Assembly: GCA_964419255.1 (NCBI GenBank)
Contig: CAYQOU010000016.1
Coordinates: 1-64,000 of the forward strand
Length of the DNA: 64,000 nt
Direction of reading: 5' to 3'
From: CAZPHU01 sp964419255
Lineage (GTDB): Bacteria; Fibrobacterota; Chitinivibrionia; Chitinivibrionales; CAYFVL01
Both the position numbers and the translations under genes were made by a program. Under the pieces are notes generated by a model. That model was given only the letters and a program-made list of their open reading frames with translations. It was not told the DNA's origin and made no database searches. Of this stretch, positions 46,956 to 55,872 are shown one piece after another. The stretch's first letter is position 1; every line of letters starts with the position of its first letter.

Positions 46956-47789
46956 ATGATAACCAAAAAGACCGCTACACGTACCAAGAGCAGACGCCTA
47001 CTAACAACGCTTGCTCTTGCGATGGTTATGAGTCCACTGATGCTTTTTGCTGATGTGATCAACGTTCCCTCACCGGGTAACGAAACAATAAGTATGGCAA
47101 TGATAAAAGCCAAAGCCGGTGATACAGTGTTGGTTGCCAGAGGTGTTTACAATGAGAAGGTCTTTATCAAGGCGGGAGTCGCCCTGGTATCGCGCACACC
47201 GTTTGGAGCAGAAATCAGCGGTGGAGGTCGCGGGACAGTCGTGACGATGGGTAAAACCTGTACTATCAGTGGTTTTGTGGTGAAAAATGGAACGATAGGC
47301 ATATTCTCCAATGGTGGCGGCAACATCATCGAGAAGTGTCGTATCATCAACAACTGGCAGACCGGTATCATATGTGTGCGTCACCTGCCGGTGATCGAAG
47401 ACAATGTCATCGTCTTCAACCGCTCCTCCGGCATTCAGGGTTGGGATGTCCGTTCGACGGTCGCCGCTATCAATCATAATACCATCTCCTACAACGGCAA
47501 TCATGGGGTTGCCATGGGCGGCAAAAGTAATATCATCATCGAGAACAACGTGATCGCTTTCAACGAGCGCTTCGGTTTGAAGCTTTCGGATGATTCTAAG
47601 CAGTCGGAAATTTCCAAGAATAATTTTTATAAAAATCTGGTTAACTGGGATAGGATTCCGGATGGCAACTACTCTTTTGACCCCGCTTTTTTAGCTCCGC
47701 GGAGTGGTCTGAATTTCAGGCCCGATCCTAAATTGTGCTGTAAGGCAAAAGGCTCGGACAACGAAAATCTGGGTACCCGTGTTCACTAA
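46956..47789 (+). CDS. Exported right-handed beta-helix protein, paralogue 2
   Basis: About 277 residues. ATG at 46956 is preferred over 46944 because GGAG lies six bases before it. A basic N-region and signal (LLTTLALAMVMSPLMLFA) lead into a beta-helix almost superimposable on paralogue 1 (GDTVLVARGVYNEKVFIKAG, IQGWDVRSTVAAINHNTIS) with the same tail (GNYSFDPAFLAP, DNENLGTRV). Tandem duplication is clear. It has a few extra cysteines (GKTCTISG, EKCRI, IICVRH, KLCCK). It is probably periplasmic or surface exposed. It is followed by 50 bases and then the barrel-TPR gene. Confidence 0.87.
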   Translation: MITKKTATRTKSRRLLTTLALAMVMSPLMLFADVINVPSPGNETISMAMIKAKAGDTVLVARGVYNEKVFIKAGVALVSRTPFGAEISGGGRGTVVTMGKTCTISGFVVKNGTIGIFSNGGGNIIEKCRIINNWQTGIICVRHLPVIEDNVIVFNRSSGIQGWDVRSTVAAINHNTISYNGNHGVAMGGKSNIIIENNVIAFNERFGLKLSDDSKQSEISKNNFYKNLVNWDRIPDGNYSFDPAFLAPRSGLNFRPDPKLCCKAKGSDNENLGTRVH

Positions 47790-47839
47790 AAGAAGTTAAT
47801 TCACCATTATTACTAAAGAAAATCTAAGGAAATATCGTT

Positions 47840-50143
47840 ATGCTTACAAGATCAAATAGTTTTTGTCACAGACTACTGTTACTGATGATAGTTGTGGCAG
47901 GATTTGTTTTTACAGCCCATCCGGACGGCCTTCCCGGCGAATACATCGTTACTCAAAGATGGCGTGATATGATTGCCGGCCATTCGGCGATACATAACCC
48001 CTCATTTCTTACGGAAGAAAACTATACCACGTTTCATGGCGCATTCAGCATGACTCTGGGAAACGCCTTTAAGCTATGGGATCTTGGTGCGACTATGCCC
48101 CTGGGGCTCTATCAGTCGGTCGGTGTGAGCTGGCTTGGCCTGAGTGCCGATAATATCGAGTCAAATGGCGGCTGGATACAGGGAGCTAACGGTGATTGGG
48201 AGCCGCTGCCGCTTGTAGGGCAAGACAGTCTAATTTCCGATGCACAGAACTTCTTTGCCTTCTCCTATGCGATTAATCCATGGAATAGACTTTCTGTTGG
48301 AGCGAATGTCACGATTGGTCACCACTCCAACTTCGGCTCTGCCAAGACAGGTCTCGGTTTTGATCTCGGGATCTCATATCGTCTCTTTCGCCATCCTCTT
48401 ATTGGTGACCATGTTGCCGGTATTATGCTTCAGAACCTTATTCCCGTCGTACCGCTGGATTATTCCAGAAACCTGAAGCTCTCCTGGATCGGACGGTTCT
48501 GGGAACGACGTATCGAAGCCGGACTCGATGTCGATATCAAGGACTGGATGGCCCAGGCAAGTAATTTTACTGAAGGCAGTCAGGTTGAGTACGATCTCAA
48601 TGGACGTCTTGGTTTCTGGGTACTCAGGGTCTTGACCGCATACTTTCAGGCCGGTACCGATCACTGGGGTTTTTCCGGTGGTATAAATGTGCCGACTATC
48701 AATAACGGACGCGACTTTCATGTGCAGTACCAGTATATGTCGATGCTGAAAAGTGATAATGCCGCTTCACATACCGTCTATGTTCGTGGTGATGTCGGAA
48801 AACATCGCGAAGAGATATATGCACGCAAAATGGCTCACCTGTCCAGCATAGAGCCAAACGATCTGTACAATAAGGCTCTCACCCTTTTCAAACAGGGCAA
48901 GCACTGGGATGCATACTATGTCTTTGGACGGATCATCGTCGAATATCCCGATTTCTTTAAAAACGACTGGGTAAACTATTATATGGGACGGTGTCATGAG
49001 CTTCTCGACATGCGAGCTTCCGCGGAAAAAATCTATAATAAAACTAAAAGCTCCTACTCCAAGAGTGTTGTCGTCCCATACTCCGACCTGGGTATTATGC
49101 GCGTACAGTATCGCAATGGTAATACTGCCGCGGTTGAAAATCAATTTTCACGCCTCAACACCCCAAATGTGCCGGACTCTCTGAAGTTTCACGCGTATTA
49201 CCTGATGGCAGAATCTCATCTCAACGAGGGTAACTACAATAAGGCTATTCAACTTTTCGACATGATTCCTTCCACACACCCGGAATTCCTTTTTGCGCAG
49301 CACTCTCTGGCAACCGCATATGCTATGGCAGATCAGTCGGAAAGTGCTCTGGGTGCCCTCGAAAATTGCCTGCAGGCGATTCCGAAGAATAAGGCTGAAA
49401 AAGAAATCGTTAACAGGTCGTATCTGCTTATCGGATATTTCTTCTTTGACGGACTCGGTGGACAGGAGCGTTCTCTTTCAAAGGCGGTTACCGCATTGCG
49501 TAATGTCGAAAGCGGCAGTATCTACTATCCGCAGGCGGTGCTTGGTCTTGCATGGGCCGCCATGAAGGCGCAACAGTGGAGTGACTGTATGAAGGAGGCG
49601 GGTAAGTTAAAGAGCCTTACCGATGATCCGGTGCTGCGTGCCGAGGCATCACTGCTTGAAGGATACGTTCATATGGTACAGCAAAAATACCAGCAGGCTG
49701 TCGATGTCCTTGCTCCGACATCCGATAAACTTGCCAACATGTCTGCTCCATCCGAGAGTGAGAAGGATGGCGCGATGGAGGAGTACGAGAGCATACGCGA
49801 AAGTTATCAGCATGTGGCATCCCGTTCTCAGGAGCTGGCCTTAACGCGTCAGAATTCGATGGTTGTCAGCTCGATAGACAGTCTCAAATCCATTCAGGAA
49901 AGTCTCCAGGAAGACATAGACGAACAGCTCCAGTTCTTCGATTCTTTCGAGCAGCGGTCTTTCTTTTCCAGAAACATCGATAAAGTCCGTGAAGACGTGG
50001 ACTATGCTCTGGCAAAGGCCCAGGAGCTTTCAGGTGCCAAATCATCCACAAAGGATCTGGAGAGAACCAAAGAACAGTCTGAAGATATTGATGATGAAAT
50101 GAGAAAACTGCAGGAACAGCTCGAAGAGCTTGAAGAAGATTAG
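47840..50143 (+). CDS. Outer-membrane barrel fused to TPR and coiled coil
   Basis: A 767-residue exported protein with AAGGAA before ATG 47840. The signal peptide ends about residue 28. Residues about 35-330 look like an outer-membrane barrel of the PorV/UPF0164 kind (AIHNPSFLTEENYTTFHGAF, LSVGANVTIGHHSNFG, GLGFDLGISYRL). Residues about 345-640 are TPRs (DLYNKALTLFKQGKHWDAYY, KAIQLFDMIPSTHPEFLFAQ). The last ~120 residues are charged coiled coil, ending EEDIDDEMRKLQEQL-type heptads. The fusion suggests a porin-like outer-membrane base that recruits partners in the periplasm. I know no named family. The beta-helix proteins around it are the obvious candidate partners. Confidence 0.82.
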   Translation: MLTRSNSFCHRLLLLMIVVAGFVFTAHPDGLPGEYIVTQRWRDMIAGHSAIHNPSFLTEENYTTFHGAFSMTLGNAFKLWDLGATMPLGLYQSVGVSWLGLSADNIESNGGWIQGANGDWEPLPLVGQDSLISDAQNFFAFSYAINPWNRLSVGANVTIGHHSNFGSAKTGLGFDLGISYRLFRHPLIGDHVAGIMLQNLIPVVPLDYSRNLKLSWIGRFWERRIEAGLDVDIKDWMAQASNFTEGSQVEYDLNGRLGFWVLRVLTAYFQAGTDHWGFSGGINVPTINNGRDFHVQYQYMSMLKSDNAASHTVYVRGDVGKHREEIYARKMAHLSSIEPNDLYNKALTLFKQGKHWDAYYVFGRIIVEYPDFFKNDWVNYYMGRCHELLDMRASAEKIYNKTKSSYSKSVVVPYSDLGIMRVQYRNGNTAAVENQFSRLNTPNVPDSLKFHAYYLMAESHLNEGNYNKAIQLFDMIPSTHPEFLFAQHSLATAYAMADQSESALGALENCLQAIPKNKAEKEIVNRSYLLIGYFFFDGLGGQERSLSKAVTALRNVESGSIYYPQAVLGLAWAAMKAQQWSDCMKEAGKLKSLTDDPVLRAEASLLEGYVHMVQQKYQQAVDVLAPTSDKLANMSAPSESEKDGAMEEYESIRESYQHVASRSQELALTRQNSMVVSSIDSLKSIQESLQEDIDEQLQFFDSFEQRSFFSRNIDKVREDVDYALAKAQELSGAKSSTKDLERTKEQSEDIDDEMRKLQEQLEELEED

Positions 50144-50199
50144 GAATAATCGTACAATCAGAGTAAGAAACTCTGAGAGTATACTCTCACCTTCCGATC

Positions 50200-50231
50200 T
50201 GCCTTGCCACATTCGTGTGGCAAGGCATTTT
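50200..50231 (+). terminator. Rho-independent terminator
   Basis: A perfect 12-base-pair stem, TGCCTTGCCACA with TGTGGCAAGGCA, closed by a TTCG tetraloop and followed by TTTT. It ends the transcript of the barrel-TPR gene. A 16-base perfect palindrome, TGAGAGTATACTCTCA (50174-50189), stands just upstream. Confidence 0.9.
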
Positions 50232-50260
50232 CTCACTTAACAACATCTTATGGGGTAAGT

Positions 50261-51079
50261 ATGATTGCATGGATATGTCCCCTCGCCTTCCTAATAATCG
50301 CATGTACGGCGAAGCCAACGGATGCGAAACTTATCACTGTCCCCTCTTCAAATTACAGAAACATAACCAAAGCACTGATGGATGCTCGACCCGATGACAG
50401 TGTTTTAGTTAAGCCGGGTGTATACAGGGAACAGATTGTTATAAATTCCGGGATAACTCTGATATCCGAAGAGCATTTCGCCGCGGTTGTAAAAGGAAAC
50501 GGAAGAAATAATACAGTCACCATTGTTGGCGACGGAAGGATCATCGGCTTTGATATCAGCCACGGCGTAAGCGGCATTTTCACCAGAAGCGGCAACGCGT
50601 ACATCAAAGAATGTCGCATCTATAAAAACAGAGGCTCGGGTATCCTATGCGCAGGTGGACTGCCCATAATCGAAGACTGCGTTATCGTTTTCAACGAAGG
50701 CTCGGGGATTCAAGCCTTTGATATCGGCGGCGGGACGACAAGCATTAGCCACAATACTATTGCATACAATTCAAACAATGGTATACTGATCACCTCTTCA
50801 GTGCCCGTGCAGATAAAAAGCAACATCATCGCAAAAAACAGATCCGTCGCGATCAGTTTCGAGGGAAAACCGGACTTCATCTCGATGAAACATAACGTTT
50901 TATATGATAATCATGGCATGTCTTTCGAAATCCCTGAGGGTAACTACTCATTTAACCCGCTCTTTGAAGCTCCCAAGAAAAGATCTATCAACTTCTCGCT
51001 GCATAAAGACTCACGGGCTCTTAATCGCGGTAAGAACGGAGAAGATCTCGGGGCCCGTATCAACAACATAAAAAACTGA
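50261..51079 (+). CDS. Beta-helix lipoprotein, paralogue 3
   Basis: About 272 residues. ATG at 50261 has GGGGTAAG just upstream; the longer frame from 50204 would start inside the terminator stem and is rejected. The signal ends LIIAC, so it may be lipid-anchored, unlike its two paralogues. The beta-helix repeats (DDSVLVKPGVYREQIVINSG, IEDCVIVFNEGSGIQAFDIG, ISHNTIAYNSNNGILI) and tail (GNYSFNPLFEAPKKRSINF, GEDLGARINN) match them. Because a strong terminator lies before it, it may be transcribed separately. No enzyme active site is seen. Confidence 0.85.
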   Translation: MIAWICPLAFLIIACTAKPTDAKLITVPSSNYRNITKALMDARPDDSVLVKPGVYREQIVINSGITLISEEHFAAVVKGNGRNNTVTIVGDGRIIGFDISHGVSGIFTRSGNAYIKECRIYKNRGSGILCAGGLPIIEDCVIVFNEGSGIQAFDIGGGTTSISHNTIAYNSNNGILITSSVPVQIKSNIIAKNRSVAISFEGKPDFISMKHNVLYDNHGMSFEIPEGNYSFNPLFEAPKKRSINFSLHKDSRALNRGKNGEDLGARINNIKN

Positions 51080-51230
51080 CTACCATTGCTCTGCCCCGAC
51101 ATGTAATTTTTTCCAGAATGCTTTCCGCACAGATAACACAAGTAGTATCTGTTTAGAATAAACACCTTTGTTTCCTCCGTCATCCATCCTTTCTCTTTAG
51201 CGGGACCACAAGCAAAGAGTCAAAGCTCAA

Positions 51231-51270
51231 AAGAAAAAGGGAGATAACTCCATGAGTTCCTCCCCTTTTC
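51231..51270 (-). terminator. Probable terminator of the tol-pal-cpoB operon
   Basis: On the minus strand an interrupted stem (AAAAGGGG, AACTC, ATG loop, GAGTT, CTCCCTTTTT) is followed by TCTTTT. It lies about 60 bases after the cpoB stop. Confidence 0.6.
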
Positions 51271-51332
51271 CATTCTTCTACCCAGGCACAGTGCCTGAGC
51301 CGGTGCTTAGATTTTAACCACGCTGTTTCTTA

Positions 51333-52082
51333 TCACTCGGCTACCGTCTGCATGCGTTCCTCAGCGGCGGCCGTTTCCTCCGAATCCGGGCATCGCTTGA
51401 TGAGGTTTTTCCATACCATGGTACGCGACTGCGGCTTCTTCTGTGCCTCATACACGAGTCCGAGCTTATACAAAGCGGCACAGATCTTATCTCCTTCTGC
51501 ATGGTCTTTTATATACTGCATGTAAGCCTTTTCGGCCTCGGAATACAGTTTCTGAACGTAGTAGGTTTCTGCGGTCCAGTATGCAGCTTCAGCGGCGCGA
51601 TTGGATTTGGGATGCTGCAGTATAAGATCCTTGAACCCATTCAACGCGACATCGTACCTCCCGGCCATGAAATCTCCGTATGCGATTTCAAACAGGTTTT
51701 CGATTTCCGTCTCGCGTTGCGCTTTTGTTAAGGAATCCGCCATCGCCTTTTCTTCCCACCGCTGCTTGATTGCCTGTGTCTTCTCGTCGATCTTGTTGAG
51801 ACGCTGCTGGCTTTCGGATATATTGCCGGACAGCGTGGTCACCTGCCGCTGAAGTTCTCCGAAACGGACCTGCTGATCGGCTCTCATCAGACGAATCATC
51901 TCGCTTTGCAGCCGCTGCTCCTCCAACATCTGTTTCTGCATGCTGCTCAACTGCGTATTGAGCGAATCAACATGCGTCTGAACCTGACGCAGCTCTTCTG
52001 TACGCAGCATGGTGAGATGGGCACATCCGTTTTGTAAAACAAGCGCAGCTACTAAACCGCCCATAAGCAGTCTTTTCCTCAC
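51333..52082 (-). CDS. cpoB: Tol-Pal accessory protein CpoB (YbgF)
   Basis: A 249-residue exported protein with the CpoB layout: signal with lipobox-like LQNGC (Cys20), a Gln/Glu-rich coiled coil (about 25-118) that in E. coli trimerises and contacts TolA, and C-terminal TPRs (FEIAYGDFMAGRYDVALNGF, AAYWTAETYYVQKLYSEAEKAYMQY). E. coli CpoB is periplasmic and links wall synthesis with outer-membrane constriction. Lipidation, if real, would differ from E. coli. It is the last gene of the cluster, 27 bases after pal. Confidence 0.93.
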   Translation of the reverse strand: MRKRLLMGGLVAALVLQNGCAHLTMLRTEELRQVQTHVDSLNTQLSSMQKQMLEEQRLQSEMIRLMRADQQVRFGELQRQVTTLSGNISESQQRLNKIDEKTQAIKQRWEEKAMADSLTKAQRETEIENLFEIAYGDFMAGRYDVALNGFKDLILQHPKSNRAAEAAYWTAETYYVQKLYSEAEKAYMQYIKDHAEGDKICAALYKLGLVYEAQKKPQSRTMVWKNLIKRCPDSEETAAAEERMQTVAE

Positions 52083-52108
52083 GCTTTCCTCCCCTCTTTA
52101 GTGTTTGT

Positions 52109-52672
52109 TCAGTGTGACAGCACCTTAAACTCAACCCGGCGGTTCTGTGAATGACAACTCTCATCACCGCAGCCGGCAGCGAAAAGACGCTCCTTACCCC
52201 AGGAGGTGATCTCTATCTGCAAAGAAGGTACTCCATAATTGACCAGAAAATCTTTGACCGTTCGGGCTCTGTTCTCACCCAGACCCATATTGTACTCGGC
52301 GGAGCCGCGCTCATCACAGTGCCCCTCCAGGACTACCCGCATGCTTCTGTTGTTCATCATATACTTTGCCGCTACACTCAGCTGCTCGGTCATTTCGGGT
52401 GACAAGTTGAAACTGTTGTATTCAAAGAATACCGTTTTGAGGTTTTCGCGCACCTCTCGCTCCCGCTCTGCATCCAGATCGGCCTCATTAAAGGAGACAT
52501 CATCGGATGTGTCGATATCCTCAAGCGGCTGTGATTCGGTAAACGAGGTATCCGCCTCAACGCTGGGTTCCGGTTGGGGTGTTACCTTTGTGGTTTTTTT
52601 GTTACAGCCGACGAAAACCAGCATGGCTGCAAACGCAGCCACGATAATTATAGTTTTTTTCCTGAACTGCAT
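52109..52672 (-). CDS. pal: Peptidoglycan-associated lipoprotein Pal
   Basis: A 187-residue Pal. ATG at 52672 has GGAGG-type sequence about 10 bases upstream; a longer frame exists but is unsupported. The lipobox is VFVGC (Cys23), followed by a disordered acidic linker and an OmpA-like domain (about 85-187) with VVLEGHCDERGSAEYNMGLGENRA, whose Asp and Arg bind diaminopimelate of peptidoglycan. It is anchored in the inner leaflet of the outer membrane and binds TolB. A CGDESC pair near the C-terminus could form a disulfide. Confidence 0.97.
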   Translation of the reverse strand: MQFRKKTIIIVAAFAAMLVFVGCNKKTTKVTPQPEPSVEADTSFTESQPLEDIDTSDDVSFNEADLDAEREREVRENLKTVFFEYNSFNLSPEMTEQLSVAAKYMMNNRSMRVVLEGHCDERGSAEYNMGLGENRARTVKDFLVNYGVPSLQIEITSWGKERLFAAGCGDESCHSQNRRVEFKVLSH

Positions 52673-52689
52673 TGTTTCTTCCTCCAAAT

Positions 52690-53931
52690 TTAGAACTGAG
52701 ACCAATCCGGCATCTTTGCATTACCGCTGAATGTTACTTGTCTGATTTCACCCCTGGTTGCATTTACCGCATAGATGTTACATGTTTTCCCGCGTGTGTT
52801 TACAAATGCAATGTGAGTACCATCCGGCGACCAGGTCGGGTATTCGTTATTTCCCGGCATAGACGTTACCGCCCGGGCGTTGGAGCCGTCGGGATCCACA
52901 ACCCATATGTCAAATTTCCCCTTATGTAAGGAGCTGTACGCGATTTTATCCCCCTTGGGCGACCAGGCCGGCGAATCCTGATAGGAGCCATCAAAGGTTA
53001 TTCGTTTCGAATTCGCGCCCTCCGAATCCATAATATAAATCTGTGGCTGACCGGAGCGATCGGAGGTGAATGCAATCTGATAGCCGTTTGGCGACCAGGT
53101 GGGAGACGTATCGATACCACGGTTAAATGTCAGGCGTTTTCGATCACCGCCATCGGTGTCACAGGTGTAAATATCCATGTTTCCCTTCCGCGAGGAAGCG
53201 TAGGCGACTCTTCCGGTGATCGATGATATGGACGGTGATGTCTCGATGAATCGGCTGTAAACGAAGATGTTAAACTTCCCGTTGGAAACCGATCCCTTAT
53301 ACAGATCGGGTTTACCTCTGAAAAAGCCGGTCCAGATGATCGTATTGGAATCCATGAAAGCCGGGAATATGTTTACGGATTTGGTGTTTGTAAGCATTTT
53401 GCTGTTGTGGCCGTCATAATCCATGATCGACAGATTTTTCTTCGACATCTCATCGGTGACATACAGAATCTTTGTCTCGAATACGCCGCGTTCGGCCAGG
53501 AGAAGTTCATATATTTCGTTGGCGTAGCGATGAGCCATGCTGCGAAGGTACTGAGTCTTTCCCCGATAAGTTTTACCGACCAGAAGATCCATGGTAACCG
53601 CATCATGCAGGTAACAGTCCAGAGTGACCTCATCGCCATTGACCGTATATTCACCGTCGATAAACAATCCGATGTTTTTGTCGGCAAATTTCGCGCTGTC
53701 GACCTTCTCCACCCGCGTTACCATAAAACGGCCGCTAAACGATAAATCTGCCGCTACGATTTCCCAAGGTTTGTTTTCCGTTATGCTTTCGGCATTTTTT
53801 GATCTGAAATTCAGTACCGCAACCGGTATGCTGTCAAAGCCGCTGGCATATGCCTCCAGATCGACTTTCTCCGCATGCACCAGATGCGTGATTAACATAA
53901 GTAGTGGTACGAAAGCATAGATTTTTCGCAT
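52690..53931 (-). CDS. tolB: Tol-Pal system beta-propeller protein TolB
   Basis: A 413-residue TolB with a Sec signal (IYAFVPLLMLITHLVHA). The N-terminal alpha/beta domain (about 21-145) is followed by a six-bladed WD40-like propeller (about 160-413) with repeats such as PTWSPNGYQIAFTSDRSG, PAWSPKGDKIAYSS and PTWSPDGTHIAFVNT. TolB is periplasmic and binds Pal at the propeller and TolA through its N-terminus. It lies between the TolA-like gene (5 bases) and pal (17 bases). Confidence 0.97.
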   Translation of the reverse strand: MRKIYAFVPLLMLITHLVHAEKVDLEAYASGFDSIPVAVLNFRSKNAESITENKPWEIVAADLSFSGRFMVTRVEKVDSAKFADKNIGLFIDGEYTVNGDEVTLDCYLHDAVTMDLLVGKTYRGKTQYLRSMAHRYANEIYELLLAERGVFETKILYVTDEMSKKNLSIMDYDGHNSKMLTNTKSVNIFPAFMDSNTIIWTGFFRGKPDLYKGSVSNGKFNIFVYSRFIETSPSISSITGRVAYASSRKGNMDIYTCDTDGGDRKRLTFNRGIDTSPTWSPNGYQIAFTSDRSGQPQIYIMDSEGANSKRITFDGSYQDSPAWSPKGDKIAYSSLHKGKFDIWVVDPDGSNARAVTSMPGNNEYPTWSPDGTHIAFVNTRGKTCNIYAVNATRGEIRQVTFSGNAKMPDWSQF

Positions 53932-53936
53932 TTTTT

Positions 53937-54659
53937 TTATCTCCTGGTTGGCCTAAGTGTACACTCTACCTGAAGCTGATTTTCGGAGAAGCCGGGCGGC
54001 AGCTTGCCAAATGGCGCAGCCATCTTGACAGCACGCAACGCCATGTTGTCAAGGGACGCACTGCCCGAAGAGCGTTTCACCGACACATCCCCTATCGTCC
54101 CGTTTATCATCACGACAAACTGCACCACCACGGAGAGGTCGGGATTCTGAACCGACGGTTGCCAGTTACGCTCTATTTTATTTCTCATAGCATTGATATA
54201 CCACCCGTATTTGAATTCTTCGCCCATACTCAGTTCGGCGGCGGGAACAGGCATTCCCCCAAGCAGCTCCGACAGCTCACCGAGATCTTCCTGAGGCGGC
54301 TGTGGTTTGGGCTCGGGCGCGGGTTTGTCCACCGGTTTGGGCTTGTCAGCCGGTTTGGGGGTGGGGCTGGGTTTCGGCTTTGGCTGCGGTTTTGGTTCGG
54401 CTTTTGGCTGCGGAGCCGGCTCCACCTGCTTTTTCACCTCCGGCGCGGGAGGCTTTGGAGCAGATTGGGGAATGGCCGGACGCACCAGTTGAAACGTTTT
54501 AGGACGACTGTACTCTTTTGGTTTCCAGAACATGTGGACAGTCAATGGAACAATCAACAAAACAATGACGTGAAATACAATCGAAAAAACTACAACCGGA
54601 ACAAAAGAACCATTCCTGCTGTTACGCATGTCTGGCATGCACGCTTCGGCACCACTCAT
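53937..54659 (-). CDS. TolA/TonB-like energy transducer
   Basis: A 240-residue protein with one N-terminal helix (FVPVVVFSIVFHVIVLLIVPL), a Pro/Lys-rich periplasmic spacer (about 60-125, PKPQPKPKP type) and a C-terminal TonB/TolA domain (about 140-240; WYINAMRNKIERNWQP, VVVQFVVMINGTIGDVSVKRSSGSASLDN). By position it fills the TolA slot, but the spacer is TonB-like instead of the long Ala-rich helix of E. coli TolA. It should couple the TolQ-TolR motor to TolB and Pal. It lies six bases after tolR. Confidence 0.92.
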   Translation of the reverse strand: MSGAEACMPDMRNSRNGSFVPVVVFSIVFHVIVLLIVPLTVHMFWKPKEYSRPKTFQLVRPAIPQSAPKPPAPEVKKQVEPAPQPKAEPKPQPKPKPSPTPKPADKPKPVDKPAPEPKPQPPQEDLGELSELLGGMPVPAAELSMGEEFKYGWYINAMRNKIERNWQPSVQNPDLSVVVQFVVMINGTIGDVSVKRSSGSASLDNMALRAVKMAAPFGKLPPGFSENQLQVECTLRPTRR

Positions 54660-54665
54660 GTGTGC

Positions 54666-55079
54666 TTACCCTTTTTCCTCGATAGGAGTGGTGAGAAATC
54701 CAAGCTTCACCACACCGGCATTCTGGATTTCTGATATTAACCGTACAACAAGCCCGTAAGGTACTTTCTTATCCGCATTGACAAAAACCGGCACATCGAC
54801 TCTGCCCGCAAACACCTCTCTGAATCGACGCCGAAATTCCAACAAGCTAATTCGTTGGTCATCGATAAATATTTCATTGCGCTTGTTTACCGAAACCTGT
54901 ATAGCCTCCGTTACTTCCACGTTTTCCGATTCACTGTTGGGTAAATCGACCTGCACCCCCTGGGTCATCATGGGGGCGGTTATCATGAAAATAATCAGCA
55001 GCGCAAACGTCACATCGACCAGGTTGGTGATGTTGAGTTCGCTGACAATCTTGCGGCGTCTTCTTTTTCTGTTTTTCAT
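54666..55079 (-). CDS. tolR: Tol-Pal motor protein TolR (ExbD family)
   Basis: A 137-residue ExbD/TolR protein with a basic cytoplasmic N-terminus (KNRKRRRRK), a single helix carrying the proton-carrying Asp22 in NLVDVTFALLIIFM, and a periplasmic domain (about 45-130). It forms the proton-driven motor with TolQ. It lies 18 bases after tolQ. Membership in Tol, not Exb, follows from tolB and pal downstream. Confidence 0.96.
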   Translation of the reverse strand: MKNRKRRRRKIVSELNITNLVDVTFALLIIFMITAPMMTQGVQVDLPNSESENVEVTEAIQVSVNKRNEIFIDDQRISLLEFRRRFREVFAGRVDVPVFVNADKKVPYGLVVRLISEIQNAGVVKLGFLTTPIEEKG

Positions 55080-55097
55080 CTGGGAGCTCCGTTGTCC

Positions 55098-55829
55098 TTA
55101 TGCACCCGCCGGCGGTTGGCGGTCCCTGTCCCCGTAAAGAAGAGAGAAGATCTCTCGTTTCAGCCGTAAAAGAGCCTGATCTCCAAACTCATCCATCTCA
55201 TCTTCCAGCCGCCCGGCTCTATGAACGAAAATATTATAGAAGAAAACCGCGGGTATCGCCACGGCCAGGCCGATAATGGTCGTAATCAGCGCCTCGGCGA
55301 TTCCCGGAGCCACCACCGGCAGACTGGCCGAGCCCTGGTTTCCGATCTGGTAGAATGAATTCATTATCCCCCACACGGTTCCCAAAAGCCCCAGAAACGG
55401 AGCGATACTGCCCACGATAGCCAGCAGAAACACCCCCTGATCCAGCCGTGAGCCTATTGCAGTCGCGGCGGAGGATAGATGCTCGGAGGCCATATGGAAC
55501 TGATTCTGAAGGTAAAAGGACCAGTCTTTCACCGCACTGTGGCTCTTGGCATCCGATAGTATACGGCGATACTCCTTAAGAGAGAGCAATCCCAGCTGCC
55601 CCAGAGGACACCCCCCCAGCTTACGATCACATTTCTCTAGCTCTCTGATCGAACGGGCGGATTCGAATCGACTGCGGAAGAGTCGATTAAGCCTTTTAAT
55701 TTTTCCTAAATACATCAGTCGATTAAAAATTATGGCCCAGGTGATCACCGAAAAAAATGCAAGCAACAACAGTATTATCCTGGCTATCCAGCCCGACCGT
55801 AAAATCATCGCAACTACGGGGATGTCCAT
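55098..55829 (-). CDS. tolQ: Tol-Pal motor protein TolQ (ExbB family)
   Basis: A 243-residue TolQ with three membrane helices (about 14-36, 132-155, 172-198). The conserved core IAPFLGLLGTVWGIMNSFYQIG and ALITTIIGLAVAIPAVFFYN lines the proton path with TolR. The cytoplasmic loop holds a Cys pair (CDRKLGGC). It is the first gene of the cluster. The upstream spacer contains the third N-gap; if that is collapsed, trmFO ends only about 80 bases upstream and may be in the same transcript. Confidence 0.96.
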   Translation of the reverse strand: MDIPVVAMILRSGWIARIILLLLAFFSVITWAIIFNRLMYLGKIKRLNRLFRSRFESARSIRELEKCDRKLGGCPLGQLGLLSLKEYRRILSDAKSHSAVKDWSFYLQNQFHMASEHLSSAATAIGSRLDQGVFLLAIVGSIAPFLGLLGTVWGIMNSFYQIGNQGSASLPVVAPGIAEALITTIIGLAVAIPAVFFYNIFVHRAGRLEDEMDEFGDQALLRLKREIFSLLYGDRDRQPPAGA

Positions 55830-55872
55830 ACTCTGCCTTTCCTGTGTCTACAGATCCTCAAACCTACACGTT

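Noticed and set aside
50204..50260. Extended N-terminus for beta-helix paralogue 3
   Set aside because: That start lies inside the terminator stem; the ATG at 50261 has a good ribosome site and a signal peptide.
54302..54502. Gly/Trp-rich and Ala-rich plus-strand frames
   Set aside because: They are shadows of the Pro/Lys-rich spacer of the TolA/TonB-like gene.
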